A program made the translations under genes and the position numbers. A stretch of DNA of 14,178 bases from CAZNLH01 sp964573995 (GTDB lineage: Bacteria > Gemmatimonadota > CAZMKB01 > CAZNLH01): contig CAZNLH010000044.1 in the NCBI GenBank assembly GCA_964573995.1, positions 1 to 14,178 of the forward strand, given 5' to 3'. A model generated the notes under the pieces. That model searched no databases. It worked only from the letters and a program-made list of their open reading frames with translations, and was not told the DNA's origin. This document shows positions 6,417 through 14,178 of this stretch, piece by piece; position 1 is the stretch's first letter; the number at the start of each line of letters is the position of its first letter.

Positions 6417-8387
6417 ATGGTCAAGATGTCGGATAACGGGGTTGCGGCGCTTGCAAAGTTGATGGGGGAAGGCGAAGGAGCGAAGAGAGACCTAAAAAAG
6501 CGGGGCACCGGCAAGGAGGTGCGGGCGATGACGGGTAACCAGGCAGTTTCCTTCGCTGTGAACCAGATCGAATATGACACCGTGGCGGCCTTCCCAATAA
6601 CTCCCTCCACGGAACTCGCGCACGGCATCGCCAGGGCCGTGGCGGACGGGGCAGTCAGGACCGACTTCATAGCAGTTGAATCCGAGCACAGCGCGATATC
6701 GACCATCCAGGCCGCCGCCGCCGCCGGGGCACGGGTGTTCACCGCCACATCGTCCGCCGGGCTGGCCCTCATGCACGAGATACTGCACTACTACGCCGGC
6801 AGCCGCTTGCCGGGAGTCATAGGCGTGTCGAACCGATCCATCGGGGCCCCGTTAAACATCCTGTGCGATCACAGCACGATCATGGCCCAACGCGACACAG
6901 GATGGCTGATGTTCTTTGCTTCCAGCGCCCAGGAGGCTTATTACTTTCATATCCTTGCGCCGCGGTTATCCGAGGCCTGTTATCTGCCGGTCATCGTAAA
7001 CATAGACGGCTTCGAGTTGAGCCACATCACCGAGAGGCTGGAAGTCCTCCCGGACGATGTGGTCAAGTCCTTCGTCGGGGAGTGGGAACCGAAATATCCC
7101 CTGGCTACCGATGACGACCTGGTGGTTACCTATCCCGGCATTGCCGGCTCCGACTACTATTCGGAGATCAAGGAGACCCAGATGGACGGGATGCGGAACG
7201 CCGAGAGGCACTTCGAGGAATTATCAAGCGAACTGGCGGAGATCATAGGAACGAGGCTCGAGACAACGGAAGGTTATTACCTCGAAGATGCAGAGATCGT
7301 CTTGGTGGCCATGGGTTCTGCCACTGGAACGATACACGACAAGATCAACGATATGAGGTCGCGAGGCATAAGGGCCGGCCTCCTGGTCATCAAGTGTTTC
7401 CGGCCATTCCCCTCCAAGAAGGTCCGCGAGATCTTGAAGGGTAAGGCCGCCGTAGGAGTGATGGAACGAGTCGCCGTCCTCGGCTCCGGCGTCGGTCCGA
7501 TGACACTGGAGGTAGTCCAGAGCCTCTACGACCTGCCCGACGCTGAAAGGCCAAGGGTGGTGAACTTCATCTTCGGCCTCGGCGGCCGCCTGATCGGGAT
7601 GGACACTATCGGCCGCGCATTGAATATCCTCGATGTCGTTAGATCGCATGCACCCGATTCACACTACCGCAAGGTCTACCACCTGGACGTCAGGGACATA
7701 CGCAAGGATGCCCTCCTTTCAGAAGACCAGGTCAACGACATCTATTACCAGCCGGTAAAGAAGAAGAGTAAGGAAATCCGGATGTTCGCCCGCGGAGGCG
7801 AAGGGATCAAGACCGCCAGCAAGATCCTGGCCTCGGCGGCCATAGAGACTGGCGGCAAGCACGGGCAGGGGTTCTCGGTCTATGGAGCGGAGAGGAGCGG
7901 AGCACCCACCCAGGGTTACGTCAGGATCGGAGAGTCGATCATCAATGAGCGCTCCCCCATCACCTTTTCCGACATCGATATCTTCGTCAACCCGGGCCTC
8001 TTTAACTCCGAGGCGATCGAGGGGCTGAGAAAAGACGGGATCATCTTGATCAACACTCACCTCAGTCCAGAGGAGATCAGGAAGAATTTCAACATCGACG
8101 GGCGCCGTATATATACGGTCGACGGCTACCGCATCGCCGAGGAGGAGATCGGTGACAGCCGTCGAAACAGCATCGCCATGCTGGCCGCCTTGATGGCAAT
8201 CACCGATGATATCCTCGACATCCATGACTTGCTGGAAGATCTCGACAAACTCCCGTTTGGGGAGAAGATGATTGAAGCCAACAAGCGGGCCGCAGCCCGC
8301 GCATACTACGAGTGGCACGGCGAGAGGGAACTCGTCTCTTGCGCCGCGGGGGATGAAACTAAACAAGATGAAACCAAGGAGCGTTGA
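6417..8387 (+). CDS. porA: Pyruvate-type 2-oxoacid:ferredoxin oxidoreductase, alpha-gamma fusion
   Basis: This 656-residue protein joins two POR subunits. Residues about 38-440 are the alpha subunit: TGNQAVSFAV, AAFPITPSTELA, TATSSAGLALMHE, and DHSTIMAQRDTGW, the last typical of pyruvate-type enzymes. Residues about 453-635 are the gamma subunit: FARGGEGIKTASKILASAA, KHGQGFSVYGAERSGAPTQG, and a TVDGYRIAEEEIGDSRRNSI segment. The usual GGQG of gamma reads GGEG here, and TSSQG of alpha reads TSSAG. The enzyme converts pyruvate and CoA to acetyl-CoA, CO2 and reduced ferredoxin in the cytoplasm; the exact 2-oxoacid is inferred. Alpha-before-gamma is the order of one-chain PFOR; Kor-type fusions are usually gamma-before-alpha. 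The start is uncertain: ATG 6417 has AAAGGCGGGG upstream, but ATG 6528 has a perfect AAGGAGGT and would give 619 residues. The beta gene starts three bases after the stop. Confidence 0.93.
   Translation: MVKMSDNGVAALAKLMGEGEGAKRDLKKRGTGKEVRAMTGNQAVSFAVNQIEYDTVAAFPITPSTELAHGIARAVADGAVRTDFIAVESEHSAISTIQAAAAAGARVFTATSSAGLALMHEILHYYAGSRLPGVIGVSNRSIGAPLNILCDHSTIMAQRDTGWLMFFASSAQEAYYFHILAPRLSEACYLPVIVNIDGFELSHITERLEVLPDDVVKSFVGEWEPKYPLATDDDLVVTYPGIAGSDYYSEIKETQMDGMRNAERHFEELSSELAEIIGTRLETTEGYYLEDAEIVLVAMGSATGTIHDKINDMRSRGIRAGLLVIKCFRPFPSKKVREILKGKAAVGVMERVAVLGSGVGPMTLEVVQSLYDLPDAERPRVVNFIFGLGGRLIGMDTIGRALNILDVVRSHAPDSHYRKVYHLDVRDIRKDALLSEDQVNDIYYQPVKKKSKEIRMFARGGEGIKTASKILASAAIETGGKHGQGFSVYGAERSGAPTQGYVRIGESIINERSPITFSDIDIFVNPGLFNSEAIEGLRKDGIILINTHLSPEEIRKNFNIDGRRIYTVDGYRIAEEEIGDSRRNSIAMLAALMAITDDILDIHDLLEDLDKLPFGEKMIEANKRAAARAYYEWHGERELVSCAAGDETKQDETKER
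6513..6520 (+). promoter_or_regulatory. Perfect Shine-Dalgarno site inside the annotated alpha-gamma gene
   Basis: AAGGAGGT, fully complementary to the 16S rRNA 3' end, lies eight bases before the in-frame ATG at 6528. That ATG begins right at the conserved TGNQAV segment. It may mark the true start or a second internal start. The upstream 37 residues (rich in G, E and K) have no recognised domain, but KEVRAMTGN does look like the usual family N-terminus, so 6417 was kept. Confidence 0.5.
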
Positions 8388-8390
8388 ATA

Positions 8391-9752
8391 GTGATCAATC
8401 TGAATTCAGTTGATCCCAGTTACGAGAACAACTTCGTAAAGGCCGGCCATTTCCTTGACATGGAGATCTACAGGAACCGGAGGATCGGGACCTTCAACCG
8501 GGAGAGTATCCTCCTCCACCGCGAAGTTCCGGAAGTCGACACGAAAGACGAGGATTACCGACTCCTCCGCGGCAGCCTCTCGCCCGGCGTATCTACGTGC
8601 ATGGGTTGCGCTGCACCGGTCGTATTCAACCTTGTCGCCAAGGCGGCTCAGTTGAGAGAACTCACACTGAGGAAGGAAGTGGTCCGCAGGGGGATCCTTA
8701 GCCGAGAGGAATTGGACCGTCCGGGCGTCATGGCTGCCCTGCTGAACGACAATGGCCTGCCGGGCAATGCACGGGAATCGGCGGGACTCACCTCGGGGGT
8801 CATGGACCGGGTCAATGATGTAAAGAGAGAACTGATCGATGAGGGAGTTTACTTCCGGCTCATTTTCGCAGGTGCCACCGGGTGCCTGACGGTGACGACC
8901 GCCTCTTATCCAAACAACATCTGGCGCTTCCCGTATTTCCACTCCGCCTTCGAAAACCTGGGCGCGATGGTGGCCGGGCTCGAATCAGGCGCACGTGCAC
9001 GGCTCAAAAACGGCAAGATCAAGACCCCACACAAAGTAATCGGTTTTGCAGGTGATGGAGGATCTTTCGATATCGGCCTCCAGTCCCTCTCAGGCCTGTG
9101 GGAGCGCAACCAGGACTCATTGACGATCACCTACGATAACGAGGCATACATGAACACCGGGAAGCAGAGGTGCAGTTCCACTCCCTGGGGGGCGGACACG
9201 ACCACCGCGCCGGTCGGGAAGGTGATCAAGGGGAAACAGACGAACCCGAAGGACATTGTCTCAATCGCGCTGTCCCACAACATCCCGTACGTCGCAACGG
9301 CGTCGCCGGACGACGCTGAAGACCTGATGATCAAGGTAAGAAAGGCGCTGCTGATACCGGGGGCGGCCTATATCCTGATAATCTCCCCCTGTCCCCCTGG
9401 ATGGGCCTACGAGTCGAGAAACTCGATGAAAATTGCCAAGGAAGCCATCGACACAGCGGCCTTCTTCTCTTTCGAGGTCGAGACCGATATATCAAGGCAT
9501 CGCCGTTACTTTACGATCAACAACGTACCGAGTGTCTTCTTCGACAATGAAGAGGGCCGCTGGGAAATCGGCGAGTATATATCGGAACAGGGTCGCTTCA
9601 GGCACGTCTTCCGCGATGAGAACCGCGCGATGCTGGAAGAGATCCAGGGGCGTACCGACACGGCATGGAAGAACTTCGCAGAATTCTTCGGCCTCGATTC
9701 AGGGAAGGTCGAACCAACAAAGACCCACAATCCAAACCGGAAAACGAGTTGA
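8391..9752 (+). CDS. porB: Pyruvate:ferredoxin oxidoreductase beta subunit, with insertion
   Basis: This is a 453-residue beta subunit, longer than the usual 300 or so. It binds thiamine diphosphate and the proximal [4Fe-4S] cluster. Visible motifs are C70-x2-C73 (TCMGCAAPV), C165 in AGATGCLTVTT, the thiamine site GDGGSFDIGLQSLSG (221-235) with TYDNEAYMNTGKQ (247-259), STPWGADTTTAP (263-274), and C334 in SPCPPGW, the fourth ligand and a mark of pyruvate-type enzymes. Between C73 and C165 lie about 90 residues where known enzymes have about 25, so a mostly helical insertion of about 65 residues sits there. The N-terminal 60 residues and C-terminal 90 are also extra. The GTG start at 8391 is supported by AAGGAG nine bases upstream and lies three bases after the alpha-gamma stop. 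Translational coupling within the operon is likely. Confidence 0.93.
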   Translation: MINLNSVDPSYENNFVKAGHFLDMEIYRNRRIGTFNRESILLHREVPEVDTKDEDYRLLRGSLSPGVSTCMGCAAPVVFNLVAKAAQLRELTLRKEVVRRGILSREELDRPGVMAALLNDNGLPGNARESAGLTSGVMDRVNDVKRELIDEGVYFRLIFAGATGCLTVTTASYPNNIWRFPYFHSAFENLGAMVAGLESGARARLKNGKIKTPHKVIGFAGDGGSFDIGLQSLSGLWERNQDSLTITYDNEAYMNTGKQRCSSTPWGADTTTAPVGKVIKGKQTNPKDIVSIALSHNIPYVATASPDDAEDLMIKVRKALLIPGAAYILIISPCPPGWAYESRNSMKIAKEAIDTAAFFSFEVETDISRHRRYFTINNVPSVFFDNEEGRWEIGEYISEQGRFRHVFRDENRAMLEEIQGRTDTAWKNFAEFFGLDSGKVEPTKTHNPNRKTS

Positions 9753-9759
9753 CGGAAAA

Positions 9760-12312
9760 ATGGAAACCTATGATAAGTTCATCGAACACCTGAGAGAAAA
9801 CGACCTGCAAGACCTTTCAAAGGCGGAACTCCTCGCAATCTACCGGCAAATCGATGACGTCAAGGAGCGGGTCCGTCAGGAGGCCGGCTGGCGTGACTTG
9901 CTAATGGCCGTTACCGGAGAAGGCAGTGAAACAGGAAACGACCGCGATAACGACAACGGGCTCAGTCCAGATACACACGAGGTGAACGTAGGCCTCTCGT
10001 ACCTGGAGACCTTCCAGAAGGCCGATTTCTGCCTGGAATGTTATGAACGCCCCTGTTCCACCGGTAGAACCAGCACCTCCGAGGAGGTAAAAGGGGCGTG
10101 CCCGGTCCTTATCGATATACCTGCATTCATTAAATTCATAAAGGAGGGAAAGATCTTCCGGGCCTGGATGAAACTGATGGAGAGAGACAACCTCCCGGCC
10201 ATCACCGGCCGCGTATGCCCACAGGAAGTCCAGTGCCAGTTGAGTTGCAGCCTCGCTATCAAGGATAAGCCCGTGGAGATCGGACGACTGGAAAGGTTCG
10301 TGGCCGATTACGTCTGGGAGAATCACCCTGACGCCGTAATGGAATATATCAAGGCTCTACGCGCCAAGAACGCCGATGGGAGAAATTCCGGGCACCACGT
10401 CGCCGTGATCGGGTCCGGGCCCGCTGGGCTGACAGTGGCGACCGACCTTGCGATCCTGGGTTACACGGTGACCATCTTTGAATCTCTCCATATACCGGGC
10501 GGCGTACTGGCTTACGGTATCCCTGTGTTCCGCCTCCCGGCAAGGGTACTCGAACGGGAACTCGGCATCGCCCGGGCCCTGGGCGTTAGATTCGTCCACA
10601 ACGTGACCATAGGCCGCTCGATTACCGTAAACGAATTGTTTGAAAACGGCTTTTCCTCGGTATTTATCGGGACGGGCGCGGGCCTTCCGCGCCTCCTCAA
10701 GATTCCCGGAGAGAACCTGAACCACGTATACTCCGCAAACGAGTTCCTCGTTAGGATCAACCTGATGAAGGCCTTCGACGCGAATGCAGATACCCCGATC
10801 AAGGTAGGGGACGATGCCGTGGTCATCGGCGGCGGTTTCACGGCCATCGACGCCGCCCGATGGGCGAAGCGCCTCGGAGCGGAACGCGTCACGATCATGT
10901 ACCGGCGGTCCCGTAAGGAGATGCCCGCCCGAGTGGAAGAGGTTGAAAACGCCATCGAGGAAGGGGTGGAACTGAGGCTACTGACGGCCCCCGTGGAGAT
11001 CCTGGACGACGGCCATGGCGGGGCAAGGACCCTGAGGTGCATCAAGATGGAACTCGGTGAGCCCGACGAATCGGGCCGGAGACGCCCGATCCCGATCGAG
11101 GGCTCGGAATACGAAATCCCGGCCGACACGGTGATCACGGCCCTCGGGACGACCCCGAACCCCATCATCCTCGAAACCACCAAGGACCTGGAAGGGACTC
11201 CAAGGGGGACCATCGCCGTCAGGGACCTCAAGACCGGTGAGACGACCCTCCCATACACCTATGCCGGAGGGGATGCGGTGACCGGGGCGGCGACAGTAAT
11301 CCTCGCCATGGGCGCCGGTAAATGGGCATCCAGTGCGATCGACAAGTCACTGAGGACAAAGGCCCCGGATCACGGGAAATTCGAGCGATCAATGGAACTC
11401 GTCGACCTCTTCGGCAGACCATACATAGTCAGGAAGAACGAGCGCCTGGTCCCCGATGTCTATGAAATGGCCGTCCAGGCCCCCGTCGTGGCCCGGTACG
11501 GCAGGCCCGGCCAGTTCGTCCTCGTGATGAAGGATAGGGCTTCGGAACGGATACCCCTGACCATCGCGGACTGGGACAGGGACAAGGGTGAAATCACCTT
11601 GGTCTACCAGGTAGTCGGAAAGAGCACCGCAGACTTCGAGTTCCTGAAACCCGGCGACGAGATCACCGCGGTCTCAGGCCCGGGAGGTAGACCATCAGAA
11701 GTCCGAAAGATGGACGGCAAGGTCTTGATGGTAGCGGGAGGAGTCGGGCTGGCTGCGATCTACCCTATCATGCGTGCGCACCACGAGATAGGAAACGACG
11801 TCCACCTGGTATACGGGGCGAGGAACCGTGAACTCTTCTTCTGGCTCGACAAGATCAGGGGCTGGCTCCCCGAAGAGAAGATCCACCTCTCCACGGACGA
11901 TGGGACGCTCGGTACTCACGGCTTCGTAACGGACGTAATCCGTGAGGAATTCATCGGTACCGGCGAGGCGTCGTTCGCCGTCGTCATCGGCCCGGCCGTC
12001 ATGATGAGGGAGGCATCGAAACTCCTGCTGGCCGAGGATGTCCCTACCATCGTCAGCCTGAACCCGATGATGCTCGATGGTTCTTCGATGTGCGGCGGGT
12101 GCAAGGTCTCCCGGAAGAGCGGCGGGATGGGGCCCGAGGACTTCGCCTGCCACAATGGTCCGGACCGGTACGCTGAGGAGGTGGATCTCAACGAATTGAT
12201 ATCCCGCCTCTCAGTCTATCGTACCGAGGAGAGCAACGTCCTGATCTACCACATAAAGGAAGAACTCGCGAAACTACTCGTACCGGAGGCAGCCGCGGAG
12301 GCATATTCTTAG
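9760..12312 (+). CDS. nfnAB: NfnB-NfnA fusion, ferredoxin-dependent NADH/NADPH transhydrogenase
   Basis: This 850-residue protein fuses both Nfn subunits. Residues about 80-535 are NfnB/GltD-like: cysteines C91, C94, C99, C114 and C153, C159, C163 for iron-sulfur clusters, an FAD site VAVIGSGPAGLTVATDLA (214-231), an NADPH site VVIGGGFTAIDAARWAKRLG (354-373) with MYRRSRKEMPAR, and the closing TYAGGDAVTGAATVILA. Residues about 540-815 are NfnA, a ferredoxin reductase-like part: FAD contacts near ERIPLTIADW, an NAD-binding start VLMVAGGVGLAAIYPI, and a [2Fe-2S] site with D773, C778, C781 and C797 (LDGSSMCGGC, FACHNG). NfnAB uses reduced ferredoxin and NADH to make NADPH by flavin-based bifurcation, reversibly. 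Residues 1-75 are a helical, acidic extension. C99 and C114 are 15 apart, much wider than usual. The ATG at 9760 follows the beta stop by seven bases. A GltD-type or sulfide dehydrogenase function is the alternative. Confidence 0.9.
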   Translation: METYDKFIEHLRENDLQDLSKAELLAIYRQIDDVKERVRQEAGWRDLLMAVTGEGSETGNDRDNDNGLSPDTHEVNVGLSYLETFQKADFCLECYERPCSTGRTSTSEEVKGACPVLIDIPAFIKFIKEGKIFRAWMKLMERDNLPAITGRVCPQEVQCQLSCSLAIKDKPVEIGRLERFVADYVWENHPDAVMEYIKALRAKNADGRNSGHHVAVIGSGPAGLTVATDLAILGYTVTIFESLHIPGGVLAYGIPVFRLPARVLERELGIARALGVRFVHNVTIGRSITVNELFENGFSSVFIGTGAGLPRLLKIPGENLNHVYSANEFLVRINLMKAFDANADTPIKVGDDAVVIGGGFTAIDAARWAKRLGAERVTIMYRRSRKEMPARVEEVENAIEEGVELRLLTAPVEILDDGHGGARTLRCIKMELGEPDESGRRRPIPIEGSEYEIPADTVITALGTTPNPIILETTKDLEGTPRGTIAVRDLKTGETTLPYTYAGGDAVTGAATVILAMGAGKWASSAIDKSLRTKAPDHGKFERSMELVDLFGRPYIVRKNERLVPDVYEMAVQAPVVARYGRPGQFVLVMKDRASERIPLTIADWDRDKGEITLVYQVVGKSTADFEFLKPGDEITAVSGPGGRPSEVRKMDGKVLMVAGGVGLAAIYPIMRAHHEIGNDVHLVYGARNRELFFWLDKIRGWLPEEKIHLSTDDGTLGTHGFVTDVIREEFIGTGEASFAVVIGPAVMMREASKLLLAEDVPTIVSLNPMMLDGSSMCGGCKVSRKSGGMGPEDFACHNGPDRYAEEVDLNELISRLSVYRTEESNVLIYHIKEELAKLLVPEAAAEAYS

Positions 12313-12398
12313 GCTCCCTTCCTCTTTACAACAAGACCGATAACCCGCCACCCGTGGGTCGTTGCCACGCTTGAAAGACGCTTTCGGAACAAGTGCCC

Positions 12399-13952
12399 CT
12401 AACTCAACGGAATCGTTGGCGAGACCCTGTCACCGACCCTCAGGCGAAAGGCACGGGCCGCCGTGCGTGAAAGATCGACTGGTACGTTCATCTCCGGCCG
12501 ATCGAGTCGCCTCGTGAATGTCTCCACCAACTCCCCGCTCGCGTCAAGCACCTCGACCGTAACCTGCCGGTACTTCAATAAGTCGAGGACCTGCTCTACC
12601 AGGGGCCTGCCGGAGGCGGTCCCCATCAAAGCCCTTCCACCAGTTTCGGCCATCGTCTCCCCGGCGTACCCCTCCGCGGGGCCATCCTGGAATGGATAAT
12701 AGTCCACCCTGCCGTTGCCGTAATAGTACGGGTCACCCAGGTCATCGGCCTGGTTGTCGAGCACATTTCGAATCTGCTGGGCGGAGAGGCCGGGCGCATA
12801 GGCCCGGTAGCCAGCCGCCACACCGGCAACGTGCGGAGAGGCCATCGAGGTCCCATCGAGATACCCGTAATCAAAGGGGAACATTCCAAATAGGTTCCAG
12901 AAGGTAAGGTGATCTGGAAGCGTCGAGTAGATATTCTGCCCCGGGGCGGAGACCTCGACGTTGTCGTACCCGAAGTTGCTGAAAGAGGCCCTCGTGGTAC
13001 AGTTTGCCAGGGCGGCCACGCCTATCACGGATGCAAAGGAGGCGGGGTAGAAGTCCTGTGAAGTGTTGCTGTTCCCTGCCGCGGCGACCACAACGACGTC
13101 GTTGTCATAAAAGGCGTTATCGCACGCGTTCCTCAATCCCTGCGTATAAGAGGTCCCGCCCAGGCTCAGGTTTATCACGTCGGCACCATGATCGGTCGCG
13201 TAGTTTATCCCGGCCACTATATCCGAATCGAACCCGAACCCCATCCAGTTCAGGACCTTGACCCCCATAATGGTCACGGGGGCGAGCCCCGCAATCCCGA
13301 CATTGTTACCGGTTACCGCAGCGGAGATCCCCGCCACGTGAGTCCCGTGCCCCATATCGTCGTTGGCGTTGTAGTCGTTGTTGGCGAAGTCGCGGTCTAT
13401 GGACGTGTCGTAGTGATCCCTCAGGTCCTCGTGGGAGATATCGACACCGGTATCGACAATGGCGAGGAGGACGTCGGGCGCGTCGGGAACCGCATCCCAC
13501 GCGGCCTCGGCGTCGATGCAGGCGGGTCCCCACTGGTTACCGTACCGAGGATCGTTCGGTACGCCTGAGGGGGAACCGCCGCTTTCCCCGATACCACGTT
13601 CTATCCCCTCCCCTCCGAAGAGAAAGGCCCTCAATACATCCTGGAACTCAGGTATGTATCGGATGGCGTCTTCCTCAACAAAGTCGGTGAGCCTCGAGAG
13701 TTGAGGGTCATGGAATATCGTCTCAAGGTCCTGTTCCCCTATGATAAAGGTCATGAACGAGAGTTCATCTATCGACCGGACCAGTACCGCATCGAACCGT
13801 TCGCACATGAGGTCCCTGACCTGGTCCATCGCCCGGGGATTCGTAACCTTGAGGTTGATCCTTGCCTGGCCGGGTTCGAGAAAGGTGGCCGCTTCCTGGA
13901 TGGATGGCAGCGCCAACAGGAGCACAATGAGTACTATAATGATGTTCTTCAT
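12399..13952 (-). CDS. Secreted subtilisin-family (S8) serine protease
   Basis: This is a 517-residue preproprotease. Residues 1 to about 21 form a signal peptide (MKNIIIVLIVLLLALPS...EAA), so the enzyme is exported. Residues about 28-110 look like an inhibitory propeptide. The catalytic domain (about 140-420) shows D167 in IVDTGVD, H202 in GHGTHVAG, the oxyanion N294 in AAAGNSN and S369 in GTSMASPHVAG; all are intact. Residues about 460-517 form a small beta-type C-terminal domain (VTVEVLDASGELVETF...). No cell-wall anchor or membrane segment is visible at the C-terminus, so it is probably released or held loosely. The start has GGAGGGGAAGAG immediately upstream. It converges with the Nfn gene, with 86 bases between the stop codons, and has its own strong promoter. 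Its substrate is unknown; protein scavenging in a fermenting anaerobe is a reasonable guess. Confidence 0.96.
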   Translation of the reverse strand: MKNIIIVLIVLLLALPSIQEAATFLEPGQARINLKVTNPRAMDQVRDLMCERFDAVLVRSIDELSFMTFIIGEQDLETIFHDPQLSRLTDFVEEDAIRYIPEFQDVLRAFLFGGEGIERGIGESGGSPSGVPNDPRYGNQWGPACIDAEAAWDAVPDAPDVLLAIVDTGVDISHEDLRDHYDTSIDRDFANNDYNANDDMGHGTHVAGISAAVTGNNVGIAGLAPVTIMGVKVLNWMGFGFDSDIVAGINYATDHGADVINLSLGGTSYTQGLRNACDNAFYDNDVVVVAAAGNSNTSQDFYPASFASVIGVAALANCTTRASFSNFGYDNVEVSAPGQNIYSTLPDHLTFWNLFGMFPFDYGYLDGTSMASPHVAGVAAGYRAYAPGLSAQQIRNVLDNQADDLGDPYYYGNGRVDYYPFQDGPAEGYAGETMAETGGRALMGTASGRPLVEQVLDLLKYRQVTVEVLDASGELVETFTRRLDRPEMNVPVDLSRTAARAFRLRVGDRVSPTIPLS

Positions 13953-14098
13953 CTCTTCCCCTCCGAATCGTCCATGAGTTTACTGTTACAAGACAAACCG
14001 ACACTTCCCAGGCAAGTCTCTTTGTTTTGAACGCCCTCCTTCCTTCCATCCCGCCGTTTACAGGACTCATTCTAAATGCCAACAAACAACCCACGACG

Positions 14099-14128
14099 AT
14101 TATAGCACGCAGGGGAGAGGCCTGTCAA
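14099..14128 (-). promoter_or_regulatory. Consensus sigma70 promoter of the S8 protease gene
   Basis: Read on the minus strand, a perfect TTGACA (14128-14123) and a perfect TATAAT (14104-14099) are 18 bases apart. Transcription would start near 14092, giving a leader of about 140 bases before the ATG at 13952. It is the strongest promoter match in the window. Confidence 0.75.
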
Positions 14129-14153
14129 GTAATGAATTGAACCACTATAATTG

Positions 14154-14163
14154 TGTAATTACA
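14154..14163. repeat. Perfect 10-bp palindrome upstream of the protease promoter
   Basis: TGTAATTACA reads the same on both strands and lies about 25 bases upstream of the -35 box of the protease promoter. This is a suitable place for an activator site. It is AT-rich in a GC-rich context. It could also serve a gene beyond the right edge. Confidence 0.35.
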
Positions 14164-14178
14164 GGCAATCCGATCAGG

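Noticed and set aside
9433..9759. An upstream extension of the Nfn frame by 109 codons
   Set aside because: It overlaps the end of the beta subunit gene in another frame and its residues (many R, S and P) look like shadow translation. The ATG at 9760, just after the beta stop, is the natural start.
12313..12398. Convergent intrinsic terminator between the Nfn and protease genes
   Set aside because: Small stems exist (ACCC-GT-GGGT and GAAAG-ACG-CTTTC at 12373-12385), but neither has a T-tract on either strand.

Overview
The window is GC-rich, densely coded bacterial DNA with clear Shine-Dalgarno sites, sigma70-type promoters and a tRNA gene that does not encode its CCA end. Gene content points to a strict anaerobe that ferments or oxidises pyruvate through ferredoxin: a pyruvate:ferredoxin oxidoreductase (POR), an NfnAB-type transhydrogenase and an acetyl-CoA hydrolase/CoA-transferase. 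The lineage cannot be fixed from this sequence; an anaerobic actinobacterial, clostridial or deltaproteobacterial-type lineage would all fit. No insertion sequence, phage gene, CRISPR array or other sign of recent transfer was seen.

Layout. Positions 1-1190 (+): a GNAT acetyltransferase and an HD-domain phosphohydrolase. 1378-1461 (+): tRNA-Leu(CAA) with its own promoter. 1551-3298 (-): a three-gene set of a small unknown protein, a P-loop kinase/dCMP deaminase fusion and a zinc-ribbon/DUF2007-like protein. 3299-3496: a divergent promoter region. 3497-5368 (+): an acetyl-CoA hydrolase/transferase fused to a C-terminal GNAT domain. 5369-5900: a 532-base non-coding stretch with an 11-bp inverted repeat and a strong promoter candidate. 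5901-12312 (+): a tight four-gene operon (POR delta, POR alpha-gamma fusion, POR beta, NfnB-NfnA fusion). 12399-13952 (-): a secreted subtilisin-family protease with a near-ideal promoter and an upstream palindrome.

How the genes may work together. POR would split pyruvate into acetyl-CoA, CO2 and reduced ferredoxin. The Nfn fusion at the end of the same operon would combine reduced ferredoxin with NADH to make NADPH, or run in reverse. The neighbouring CoA-transferase/hydrolase could turn acetyl-CoA into acetate, with its GNAT domain using or sensing acetyl-CoA. This makes the 3497-12312 block a plausible compact pyruvate-to-NADPH-and-acetate module.

The most unusual points are architectural: a POR delta subunit whose two cluster halves appear in swapped order, a POR beta subunit with a roughly 65-residue insertion inside its iron-sulfur ligand set, an Nfn fusion in B-then-A order with an N-terminal extension and a stretched cysteine motif, and a dCMP deaminase carrying a P-loop domain, an architecture shared with fungal Dcd1 and with the antiphage AvcD/DcdV proteins.
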